Shown here piece by piece: positions 32,141-42,293 of a DNA stretch of 64,000 bases; position 1 is the first letter of the stretch; each line of letters begins with the position of its first letter. This DNA is from Rhynchopus sp. YZ270_cl-10 (lineage: Eukaryota > Euglenozoa > Diplonemea > Diplonemida > Diplonemidae). Made by a program: the position numbers and the translations under genes. Below the pieces are notes generated by a model that saw only the letters and a program-made list of their open reading frames with translations, searched no databases and had not been told where the DNA came from. Location of the stretch: positions 310,001-374,000 of the forward strand of contig OZ037855.1 of assembly GCA_964035575.1 (NCBI GenBank). Reading direction: 5' to 3'.

Positions 32141-33693
32141 TGTGTGGGGGTGTGGGGAGGGGAGGGTTGGGGAAGGGGGGAGGGTGTTCTGCAGGGGTGA
32201 GGGGGGGAAGTGTTGTTGGACACCCAGGCAGTCCTCCAATCCAATTTCGTGGTTTACATCTATGTGCTACTCCCGCTTCCACTCGGCCAGATGAACGGGG
32301 ATCATTGCAAACACAGGGACATGAATTGATGTAGGGTCCGGTTTTAGTCCCCTGAAAAAAAAAACAATGCGTGGTGTGACTTGGTGCTATAATGAACCAC
32401 GTCCTGACGTTGCGAAAAGAAAAGGGAGATGACATGAGGCATGAGCAGTAGGAGAAAAGGGGAAGAGGGATGAGCGAGACTATTATTGATTTTGTTTGTT
32501 TGTTTTTTTTTTATTAGAGAAAAATGGAGAAGAATTAAACTTCTCCAAAGGGGGGAAAAGCAACACATTGATAATGAGCAGCCTTTATTTGCAGATTACC
32601 TTGCAAACCCTTTGTCCCCCTTTTTTTTGCTTCTAATTTTTCCAAATATTTCTCATTTTTTTTTTTTTTTCCTTTTTTTCCTTCGAATAAAACGCAACTT
32701 CCGTTGCAGGATTTATATAGGGAGGGTGTTGTTTCACCCTCCTTCCTCACTGACGGCTGTTGTGGGCCATTTTTTTTCAAAAAAAAAAAGAGAGAGAAAA
32801 AAAAAAAGTGAATCGTTCTGTTTACAACATTTTCTCTCCATTATCCTTTCTCTGCCCATTTAATTTTTCCAAACTCTTATCTGGGTCAATGAACACAAAG
32901 CAGAGTGCGGTAGGAGAATACATAGCTGCCCTCAATGACAGTCTTTGTTGACGAGTCGAGAAAAAAAGGTATTTTTGGTGCTCCAGAGGGGTTCGATATT
33001 GACAGGTCGTTGTCCGATTTCCCATAGCACCATATTCGTGAGTTTTTTTTTTTTAAAAAAGTTAAAATCGAGATAAAAAAAAGAGGGGACACGAATGGGT
33101 TTTTAAACTTTATGAATAATCATCCATTCAAATCATGAAAAGAGGGACAGACTTACAAACTAAACAAAGACAAAAAATATAGAAAAAAAAAGACCCACCA
33201 AACACACAAGGGAGGGCATTATGCGAGATTTGTTGTTGTTATTTTTCTTTTTTCTTTTCTTGCAAAGTCCCTCCCCACACTACACCAGCACACAAAAAAA
33301 AGGAAGGCAGATGAGTTGGAACTGTCTCAAATACGCATTCCCCTCACCGAGACAAGCCATCTGCCAGGGGTATGGCAAAAGACCTTCACGGAATGGAGAA
33401 GAATGACAAATTGCAAAAACGGGGTGTAGAAAGTGAAGGGGGAAAAAGCCAACTAAAACTGATCTCGCGAGTTTAAAAAAACGTACGTTACGCCAGAAGC
33501 GTATTGTTTCTGAGTGAGAATTCCGAATTTCAAAAAAAAAAAATAGAAAATTACGGTATTGGAACTCACATTGATATTGTTTTGTTCACAAAGAAAATAT
33601 TCCAAAAAAGCCTAAATCAAATGGGGAGAGATTAACAAGGGAGAAATGTGAAACAAAAAACAAAAAAAAACAAAAAAGATGAGAACAGTCTGC
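32141..33693. other. Gene-free region
   Basis: An E-module fragment (CCAATTTCGTGGTTTACATC) is at about 32240-32275. Otherwise A/T tracts. ORFs are short and unsupported. Confidence 0.4.
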
Positions 33694-33774
33694 AAGATGA
33701 CCCAGCCTCACCGCTTAGTATACCTTGCAAGAAAGAGAAGACTTGAAAGATGAATGTGCCTCTCGTCTGACACT
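33694..33774 (+). repeat. HP-A plus HP-B pair
   Basis: HP-A 33694-33726 (AAGATGACCCAGCCTC, CGCTTAG, TACCTT) and HP-B 33747-33774 (AAGATGAATGTGCCTCTCGT, then a degraded right arm). Confidence 0.6.
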
Positions 33775-35260
33775 ACACCCACCTCCCCCCAAAAAAAAAG
33801 AAAGGTCAACCGGTAAAGGCAGGCTTACCACCCAGCCCTTTGGAAAACGTTTTCTATTTATTTGAAAATTGAATGCAATATACGTATTCTTCTCAATTTC
33901 GGCGTTCAATCAAAGCCTGCTCAAAAAAACTCAAAAAAAACTCAAAAAAAAAAAAAAAAAAAAACCCATTTTTTTTGTATTGGGGAGCCCCCCAAAAACA
34001 AATGAACATCACACCAGCTTGCAATTAATTTTAAAAAAAAATCGGAAGGCTAGACCTAAGTTTGGTTATCGCGTAGGGATGTGCTTTGTGTGATTTTTTT
34101 TTTTTAAATTGCGATGCTGGTACTATAAGAAGGGTGAACTGTACTACACCTTTTTGGGGGAGGTCAGGTACTAAAAACGCCAAAGAAACGAATGGGGGGT
34201 GAGGGGAGAGAAAGGTTGTGCCAGGTAGGTGCAAAATGGCACACACACCGTGCACATAAAACCAGTTAAAACTACCCGAATGCATGCGGGAAAACACTGG
34301 GTAGTTTGAATGAAAGTTGTTTTTGTTTTTGTTTTTGTTTTTGTGCTCTTTTTTTGGTGGTCTTTTAAAAATGTACTAAGCAACCCTACAAAACACTGGG
34401 TATAATCGCTTTACTACTCCCCCTCTTCGTTCTCAAAACCACATGAGATACCCCTCGCTAGCCTATAGTTGTGACGTTGAGTACACTCCACTCCCCCAGC
34501 AATACTCTAAGGAATTGCCTTTAAAAAAAAAACATAAAAATTGATTTTTTCAAAAACAAACCAAAATACACAAAGTACGAATATGAAGCGATCCATAAAT
34601 TGTGTTTTTTTCCCCCAAAAAAAAATACCTTCGCCGGCATGTGGCGGGAAGAGGTCAGCACATTAAAGCGGTGTCCCCCCTTTTTATGTTTGCGTTGTAA
34701 GGGTTCTTCCCCCTTTGCACTTTCCGTTGTTCTAATGATTTGTTTGTTAAATTATATCCCAAAAAATTTAACTCAGTGAGTTAAATTGTGGGGATATAAT
34801 TTAACGGTAACTATAACTTATGAAAACGGAAGGAAGGTTCGTCGCTTGCCCTTTCTTTTTATTTGAATACATCATGTCAGTTCGTTCTCTTTGTATCAAC
34901 ACGTGGCGTTCAGCACGCCAAGACAATCACCACATTCCACTGGGATCCAGGTGATGTCCACTGAAGGTATTTTTTTGTTTGTTTGTTTACATTTTCTTTT
35001 CTCAGTCAGCGGAAACGTTTTGATCAATTTTAATTCGGCCCACCAAGAAGCAGTTATTTTGGTGAAGCACAAACCGCCAAATGAGAACAGAATGGTTAAC
35101 ACTGAATGGGGAGAAAGGGTACTTTGAGAGGAAAAAAGGGAGAAAAAAAAAGGCTTTGGAAATTACTTGTCTCTTTTTGGGCTTCGGGAAGGGGTCACAT
35201 CAAGTTTACTATTATGAACAAAAATATCGAAACAAAGTGTACTTTCAAAGAAAAGTTTTT
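33775..35260. other. Gene-free region with a 60-bp palindrome
   Basis: GTTAAATTATATCCC to GGGATATAATTTAAC at 34746-34805 is a near-perfect palindrome with a short centre (ACTCAGTGAGT). TTTTTG repeats near 34318-34345. No gene is called. Confidence 0.5.
34746..34805. repeat. Short palindrome GTTAAATTATATCCC
   Basis: Two arms of about 28 bases with few mismatches. No target duplication is visible. Size suits a minimal MITE. Confidence 0.8.
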
Positions 35261-35458
35261 AAGATGCACTCAAGCCTCTCGTGCTTAGCCACCTTGACAA
35301 AAAAGAAGAGAAACTTCGTATGATAAATGTGTGTCTCTGGACACCCATAAACAAAAACAAAAAAATGAAGAAATAAAACAGGAAAGAAAAAGAGAGGAAG
35401 AACAGAGGGGGAAAAAAAACTTGTAAGATGTAGGTAGGTGCCTTAGTGCACACACATA
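35261..35458 (+). repeat. HP-A, then two HP-B-like modules
   Basis: HP-A 35261-35295 (AAGATGCACTCAAGC, CTCTCGT, GCTTAGCCACCTT), a weak HP-B at 35321-35346 and another at 35425-35458 (AAGATGTAGGTAGGTGCC, GTGCACACACAT). Confidence 0.6.
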
Positions 35459-36304
35459 TTTAAAAAAAAAAGAGAGAGAAAACAAAACAAAGAAAAACTC
35501 TTTTTTTTTGAGCACTGAAAACGCTTCAAAATACATGGGGTGCATTCGCAATACCCTTTGTGCCACCAGTGAGGTAGGGTGGGGAAAGTGAAAAACTCCC
35601 GAAAAACGGCTGAGTAACCGCCGGCAGAAACACTTTCCCTATTTACCTGCACAGGGCTGGATCCGCGAAGGGTCCTTCTTAGTTTTTTATTCTCTCCTTT
35701 TTTTTTTTTTTGTGAAAAAATCAAAGAAAACAGACACAATACCCCAAAACTTTCCATTCTGGGTTTATTGGTCCTTTCGAAGTCTGGGTGGGGATAAAAA
35801 AGAGAAATTGAAAGTGCAAAACGTCACCGTTGATCGGCAGACGCAGGCAATGGTTCTCTTCGGGTTTGGGTTTATCGAACCCCAGAGTAATGCATAGAAT
35901 CTAAAAACAAAACAAAAATCCTGCAAATTTGCTGTGTGTTTTTTTCTCTCTCTTTGTGACTACCATCTATGGTGGTGTGGTAAGACAAATACTGAAATGA
36001 AAACCCAATATGCAGGATCCGCACCTTTCCGTCGATTCTATTTTCCTCCGTGACAATGCTTGGTATATAAAACAGCGGGTAGGGGAAAAAGGGGAATCAC
36101 TAATGTATTAGTGGAAAAGAAAAGAAAGAAAAGAAAGAGAAAATTCTTCGCTCAACAGGGATACGGTGGGCAAAGAACCTAACCTCACGTAAAGGCAGGT
36201 CTGAAAGTAAGGACGAAGGTAGGGAAGGGTGTGGGAAGGAGGTGAACGGGAAGGGGGGGGGGAGGTTATTGTGTAGCATTTTATTATATTTTTCAGCAGG
36301 GGGG
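35459..36304 (+). repeat. Mostly plain sequence with one HP-C module (35807-35850)
   Basis: HP-C with GAAAGTGCAAA, TCACCGTTGATCGG and GACGCAGGCAA. No gene is called in the remainder. Confidence 0.5.
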
Positions 36305-36560
36305 TTTTCAACTTACCTTCCTTCACCCCCCTGTAAGGGCAACCGTAGGTGAAGTAAGGTATAGTATTGAAATCGATGTGGGGGGGGAGTAAAGGGTCAA
36401 TTTTACAAAACCAGATTTTGAGGAAAATTTTAGCCGAAAATGGGCCCCACGTATAAGGAACCGGGCTCATATTTCTCAAAATTTAAGTGCTCAAAAAATT
36501 GTCCAATTTTCGAGATTGACCCCACCACTGCACGGGCGGATCCCAAAAATGCAAATAAGG
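36305..36560 (-). repeat. Satellite monomer, inverted relative to 40980-41215
   Basis: Shares GGGTCAATTTTACAAA, GCCGAAAATGGGCCCCAC, CCGGGCTCATATTT, AATTGTCCAATTTTCGA and GACCCCACCACTGC with 39780-39960 and 40985-41170 in the opposite sense. Confidence 0.75.
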
Positions 36561-36702
36561 ACCCTTTTTAATTTGTTCTCTTGAAATGTGTAATTTCATG
36601 TTTTCGCGAAAAAAATAACAACTGATCCTACAAGGGTTGAAGGAAGGTGGTTGAAAACAACAATAACAACAAGGACAAGTAATTGCTAAGAAAAAAGCGG
36701 GT

Positions 36703-36942
36703 GTGCTGTGGAAAACTCCGCGCGATTTTCGAAACCACCGTAGCATCCTGGCGATTTGCTGGTGTGATCGATGTGTTGTAGTCTGTGCATTCTGTGTTCC
36801 TTCCGCACTGCTCCAACGACGACTACAATGTGGGGAGCCTGTGGACAAAAACGAGCTGGACCACGCCGAGCCTGCCGAGCGGGCGTCCAACAACGCTATC
36901 GAGCAGATGGTGCTGGACGAAGAGGACAGCCCCCCTTCTTGA
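36703..36942 (+). CDS. Possible coding fragment, unknown protein
   Basis: A GC-rich island opens one plus frame of about 79 residues ending in DKNELDHAEPAERASNNAIE and then QMVLDEEDSPPS before TGA. The acidic C-terminal half, with ATG-free upstream and G/C-ending codons, looks like the last exon of a gene. A second protein-like stretch follows TTTCAG at 36951 in another frame (MLESEWVWQCTKS). The antisense frame is hydrophobic. No family is recognised; it could be a pseudogene scrap. Confidence 0.25.
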   Translation: MLWKTPRDFRNHRSILAICWCDRCVVVCAFCVPSALLQRRLQCGEPVDKNELDHAEPAERASNNAIEQMVLDEEDSPPS

Positions 36943-37745
36943 ACGTTTCAGATGCTGGAGTCCGAGTGGGTCTGGCAGTGTACGAAGAGCGTTAGCATAC
37001 CTGCAGAAGAGCAGAATGCTGGGCTTATTGTAGATTATTTCTACAGGATGGAGTTCCACATCACACCCCGTTTTTTTTCCGATAGCAATTACTTGTTTTT
37101 TCTTCATTTTTTGGGTGTTTTGAGCTCCACTGTGTTGTTTTTTTCTCCCCCGCTTTTCTTTCGTTGCTTCTTTGATAAAAATCTGGTCTCAATTTATTAC
37201 GTAAATTTTTCGACACACCTTTCTCTGTGAATGAAAGGGATTTTGGTACACGCGTACCCCTTTTGAAAAATGGAAAAAGAAAAGAAAAAATAAGAACAGC
37301 ACAAAGCAAAAAAACGCTGTATTGCTTTGCAACTCTCTGGTGATAGCGGGTTTAGTGTATGATGACAAAACACGCAACCACCATTTAAAATTTCGTTGTG
37401 GGATAACGAAACGAGACAAAAAGTCTAGTCTACGTGCACTTGGAGAGGTCAACGCAGCTACAGTCCATACGTTGGAGAAAAAAAAAAGGGGGGTTTTTAG
37501 AAGATGAACTTAGAGCCTCTCTATTTCAATAGCGGCCAAAAAAAAAAAGTTGAGAGTCTCTGGTACGCAGGCCCTGAGGGCCTTTTTTTTTTTTTTTTGT
37601 ATTTTTACTCCCCTTTCTTTTACCGATTCAGTGGACGAAATTGCAGGAGGCAATGCTGCACTTCCTGGTGTGGAAAGCAGTCTCGACCGCCCGACGTAGT
37701 CCATGAATGATGCAAAAAGAAAGTCGACGTGAAACCCAACAACAA
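36943..37745. other. Gene-free region with HP-A remnant
   Basis: HP-A remnant near 37500 (AAGATGAACTTAGAGCCTC). No further feature. Confidence 0.4.
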
Positions 37746-37830
37746 CCCCTCTCATGAGCAGTGTACCTTTGGTACATGACTGGGTGCACCGGGTAAACCC
37801 CAAACCATGCGGTCCTACATCCATTTCGAA
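37746..37830 (+). repeat. E module
   Basis: CCCTCTCATGAGCAGTG, hairpin GTACC-TTT-GGTAC, GGGTGCACCGGG, ACCATGCGGTCCTACATCC and ATTTCGA. Confidence 0.7.
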
Positions 37831-39779
37831 AAATTGGTTTGTAATTCCCCTTTACATGGTGGGTGAATCCTGTCATGAAACTGTGAACAGTACTTTCTAC
37901 ATTTTTTGAGAAAATACACAAAACAAAACTCAAAAAAGGAGGCAACTTCGAACAAAAAAAAAAGGGGGGGTAAAGAAGAGAGAGTAGATAAAGATGAACC
38001 GTAGATAACGCCACCTTTCAACAATCGCTACACAAAGAGAGAAAGTCAGATTTTTTCAAAAAAAAAAAAAAAAAATCTTGGTTGTATACAAAACTGGCCT
38101 CCCCCCGAGGGGGATACACTGTTTTTACTTTCCACAGATAACCTGTTGGATTAGTGCAAAGCTGCTGTATTCTTGGCATAGCCAATTTATGTTATGTTTT
38201 TTTGTTTTACCTAGCTAGCGAGGTCAGGAGGAAGTCAGGCAGTAAAGTAAACTACGCTACATTGAGTGTTGACTCCCCACTGTCTGAACCCACAGTGGTT
38301 CAAGACCCGCTCAGAACTAAGAGAGTTATTGAGCTGCACTGACGCTTCTCCTGCTCAATGCAGTCACCACAACTTTAACCCAATATCGCAGTCAGGGATA
38401 TGCAGGCAGGATTGTGAACAAAAAAAAGGCATCCGTTTAAATCCTAAAATATGCTTCCAAATGAATCGCCATAAATTCAAGAATGTGAACAAAAAAAGAG
38501 ACAAAAAAAGGGGGGGCTTGAGTAATGAGTTACTCAGCGGAGAAAGTGGCATTTGTCGTTCCCCCCCTTTCTTGTAGTGATGCTTCCACACAGTATCTCT
38601 CACCCTGTTGGGTGGTGTTGCGGAGCACGGTTGGGTGAACGACGTGACACTTTCCGCTCACAAAAGTAGTGTGCGTCAAAAAAAAAAAAAATGCATGGCA
38701 TAAAATACATATAACCAAAAAAACCGAGAAGTGGGAAGTGGATGAAGAGTTTATTTCTTCAGTTTTTTTTATTTTATTTACAGACCTGACCAAATATACA
38801 GACACCAGATACAGATTGGGGGAGGGATTGTGTTACTGAGGGGAGAAAATGGTTAAATTTGGAAGCGCCAGATACCCCTTTCTTCCTTTTTTTTTGTATC
38901 GGCAAGATACCAACAAGAGGGCATGGCTATTTTTTAATTATTTTTTTGTACAAAAACACACACATTGTGGACCACAGGATCACATCCTGTTCCATCGAAC
39001 AGAAATTGCTCAATACGTGATATTCAAATCACACAGGGTCACTACCACATTTTATTTTCTCGAACAATGTAATGTAGCCCCGTGCTGCGTCCCATACAGA
39101 GGCTATGCTATCACAAACACGCACCCAGTAGAGAAAATCATGCAAGATGAAATATGCCTCCTTCACATCCCAACTGTCAAAACATATAACCGGACAGGTG
39201 CTCTGACCTTCCATCTAATTTTAAAAAGAAACACTTTTTGATAAAGATAATCCCATCAATGATGAGTCACCTTTCCCCCCCCCCCCCCCCCCTTTTTTGT
39301 CTTTGTTTTTAAAAACATTTTGCAACTGCTTTGCTTGCCCAGTAAAGGTTAAGCAGAAAAATAGTGTGAAATGAAGGTTTTTTTGTTTTTATGATCTTTT
39401 GGAATTTGGAGGATGTGTACTGTTTTGTGTGGACTTACCTGTAGGTTGAGTCACTGAAGAAGGTGAGGAACACAGGGGAACGGAAGCACGGCAAAACAAA
39501 CAAACGAGGAAATTTTAAAAAAATAATTACAAAATTCTGCCTCCCCAAAAGGGGAGGGCGTTTGATTGATGTCATTTGTTTCTTCGCATAGTGGAGTTAT
39601 GAATAGCGCACTTTTGTTTGGTTGTATTATTTATAAAGCACAAATCCTTTCAACCCAATCTCCTTGTAAACAGAGTTAAAAACTGAGGTGTATTTAGTGT
39701 TAGCTCCACAAACCCACCTCTACTGCAGGGCTATTTCTAAATATGGGGTCCGGGGGGTCCAAAATCCAACCCGGGACAC
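37831..39779. other. Gene-free region
   Basis: Contains a C run of about 18 at 39279-39292 and A/T tracts. The plus ORFs 38154-38342 and 38849-39241 have moderately protein-like composition but no start context, homology or neighbours to support them. Confidence 0.4.
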
Positions 39780-40285
39780 AATTTTTTTGGCAGATTTATT
39801 TTGTGCCAAAAACGTCCTTATTTGCATTTTTGGGATTCACCCGCGCAGTGGTGGGGTCAATCTCGAAAATTGGACAATTTTTTGACCACTTAAATTTTTG
39901 AAAAATATGAGCCCGGTCACTAATACGTGGGGCCCATTTTCGGCCAAAAAATGCTGCTCAAAAAATTTTTCAGGTGAAAATTTTCCAGCCCCAAAACATA
40001 CTGCGATTGGCATTTCCGGAATCTGTCCGCGCTGTGGTGGGGTCAATTTGCCGAAATGGCCAAGTTCTTGGTTTTGATCAAAATGAGCGTGAGGTAAAGG
40101 GGCCAAGGTAAATCCCACAAACCAGATTTTCTCACCCAGATGCTGAAACATGAAAATGCGCGAAAACACCGGCATTTGCATTTCCGGAATCCGTCCGTTC
40201 TGTGGTGGGGTCAATTTGCAGAATTGGGCAAGTTCTTGGTTTTTGTTAAAATGAGTACGGTACCAGTGTGATGTTAGTGTAGAGA
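39780..40285 (-). repeat. Satellite monomers, about 168-186-bp spacing
   Basis: GTGGTGGGGTCAAT recurs at 39848, 40034 and 40202 (186 and 168 bp apart), within monomers inverse to those at 17230-17817. Each also holds GGCATTTCCGGAAT.CG-like and TTGGTTTTGATCAAAATGAG-like words. Confidence 0.75.
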
Positions 40286-40703
40286 ACAAGTTTTCTAAGA
40301 AACCCCCTCATAGCACCTCCGGCATGCGGCCTGGTGCGCCCTCTAGGATTTTTCAGAATGCACCAAAACCCCCGTTACTTGCACAATCTGGAAGGAAACT
40401 TTCCAACACAAAAAAAATCGGCAACTTTCTTCAAACAGAAAGCCCATCACCCCTCTCTTGGTAAGTACTGTAGTACGTGCAAATTTTTTGGCAGCCCTGT
40501 ATATAAGCCCCGTGCAAATTGGCAACTTTCATTTTCCAAAAATCAGGGACAGGGACAGGTTTTTAGAAATAGCCCTGCTCTACTGTTGTAAAGGAAAAAA
40601 AAATAAACCCTCTTTTTACAATACAGGCTAAAAGCATATGCGCAGATTTATGATGCATCAACCTTAACGAGGAAAAAAAACACCTTACGGATTGAAGGTT
40701 ATT
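40286..40703. other. Gene-free stretch
   Basis: No feature is seen apart from short ORFs with no support. Confidence 0.35.
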
Positions 40704-40796
40704 GGATGAACCTAAGCCTAGTCACGTTGTAAAAAAAGAGAAAAAAAAAAGTTGAAAGTGCAAACACCTCACCGTTCATCGGCGGACGCAGGCACT
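40704..40796 (+). repeat. HP-A (truncated) then HP-C
   Basis: HP-A 40704-40729 lacks its loop (CCTAAGCCTAGTCACGTT). HP-C 40751-40796 is the consensus copy: GTTGAAAGTGCAAACACC, TCACCG-TTCAT-CGGCGG, ACGCAGGCACT. Confidence 0.75.
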
Positions 40797-40823
40797 GTAA
40801 AGAAAGAAAATAAAAGAAAAATG

Positions 40824-41350
40824 TAAACCCCCCTCCCAACTATTGTTTACATACAGGTATTGTTTACATATAATTATTCACAGCTATTATTTACATCCAA
40901 TTACTATTTACATTCGAATTATTTACTTACACCCCCTTTTTTTTGCCGGTTTTTGGTGACGGGGTGCGGATTCGTGACCAAAAACACAATTTTTTGGAAT
41001 TTCCGGAATCTGTCCAGAAAATGGTGGGGTCGATGTTGAAAATTGGACAATTTTTTGACCACTTAAATTTTGGAAAATATGAGCCCGGTCACTAGGTGGG
41101 GCCCATTTTCGGCCAAAAATTTTCACAAAATCCGAGTTTGTAAAATTGACCCTACACCCACATCAATTTCAATACTATACCTCACTTCACCTTCGGTTAC
41201 CCTACAGGGGAGGTGTGGAAAATGTAAACAATACATGAGTGATAATTATTTACATGTACTATTTACATTTAAATTATTTACATGTATTATTTACATGCAC
41301 GAATACTATTTACATAAAAATATGTAAACAATAGCTGTGAGGGGGGTTTA
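40824..41350. mobile_element. Element with TAAACCCCCCTC ends and TATTTACAT iterons
   Basis: The left end TAAACCCCCCTC then ACTATTGTTTACATA is mirrored by TATGTAAACAATAGCT and GAGGGGGGTTTA at the right. Just inside each end are about six (T/G)TTTACAT words, direct on the left and mostly direct on the right. The centre (40920-41215) is a satellite monomer matching 36305-36560. No target duplication is visible. Probably a non-autonomous element that captured or arose next to satellite DNA. Confidence 0.65.
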
Positions 41351-41461
41351 GTTGAAAGGCGCACAAGTGTGGTTTTGTGTCTGGGGAGGGGAGAGAGAGG
41401 GTGTGTAAGGGGGTGAACGGAGGACTACAAATAAAAAAAAAAATTGACTCGAAACACAACA

Positions 41462-42154
41462 GCCCGCTCGTGAACAGTGTACCTTTGGTACATGATCGGG
41501 GTGTAGCGGGATGTGGACACCCAACCATGCAGTGCTACCCATTTCGTGGTTTAAATCTGATATGTACTCCCCCGCAAAAAATATGCAAAAAAAGAAAAAA
41601 ATATCGAATGGATGATCCTCACCGGACACAATCCAGTTTTTTTAAAGGGGTGGGGGTAAGAGGTATCCTAGGCAGATTCCCTCTGTCGCATTTTGGGGAT
41701 GGAAAAAAAAGTAGGACTGTCTGTGGAGAACGTGCAGTGGGGGTTCCGAATTGCCCAACTCTGCGAAGTTTACCCACCTCAGTCCTCTCCCCATGGTCTA
41801 TCTCTCTGGTCAAAGAGAGTTGAGCGCACAAAAAAGAAGAAAAAAATAGTATTAGTGCAGGTGACTAAATTTTAAAAAAAGAATGACAAAAAAAAAAAAT
41901 TTGACCTGAAATACAACAGCCGGCTCGTGACAGTGTACCTTGGTAGGGACATGACCGGCGGTACTGGGGTGGACCCCAATCATGCACTTCTACATCCATT
42001 TCGTGGTTTACATCTGGGGGGGGGAAAAAATGCACAAAAACAGGATGTTGCGCTTCGCCAAGAAAAAAATATGGCTGGGATGCTCACAGACTGCACACCT
42101 CATCCTTAAAGAGTGTGGCAGGGACGACAATTAACTATCTCTCCTCTGGTCTGA
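41462..42154 (+). repeat. Module cluster E - E - D, just downstream of the first membrane-protein gene
   Basis: E at 41462-41574 and 41919-42017 (CTCGTGA.CAGTGTACCT, a hairpin around TTTGGTACATGA, then CCATTTCGTGGTTTA), and D at 42077-42154 (ACAGACTGCACACCTCATCC, GAGTGTGGCAGGGACGACA, CTCTGGTCTGAC). All plus, i.e. antisense to the gene that ends at 42294. Confidence 0.7.
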
Positions 42155-42293
42155 CGTTAGGGGGGTGCGTCTCTCGTTTCTTTCTCACCTTACTTTCCTT
42201 TTTTTGTTATTTTACCCGGCAAAGATCTTCTTAAACACTCAACACCAATGTCTGGTTCAGCCCCTGTGGATTGATTTTTTTTTAAAATGTCAT

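Noticed and set aside
38849-39241. 130-residue plus ORF
   Set aside because: Moderate composition but no start context, no splice or neighbour support, and an open antisense frame.
40830-41340. Forkhead-type binding sites (TGTTTAC, TATTTAC)
   Set aside because: The words match a known animal and fungal motif, but they lie inside a mobile element as iterons, so regulatory meaning is not supported.
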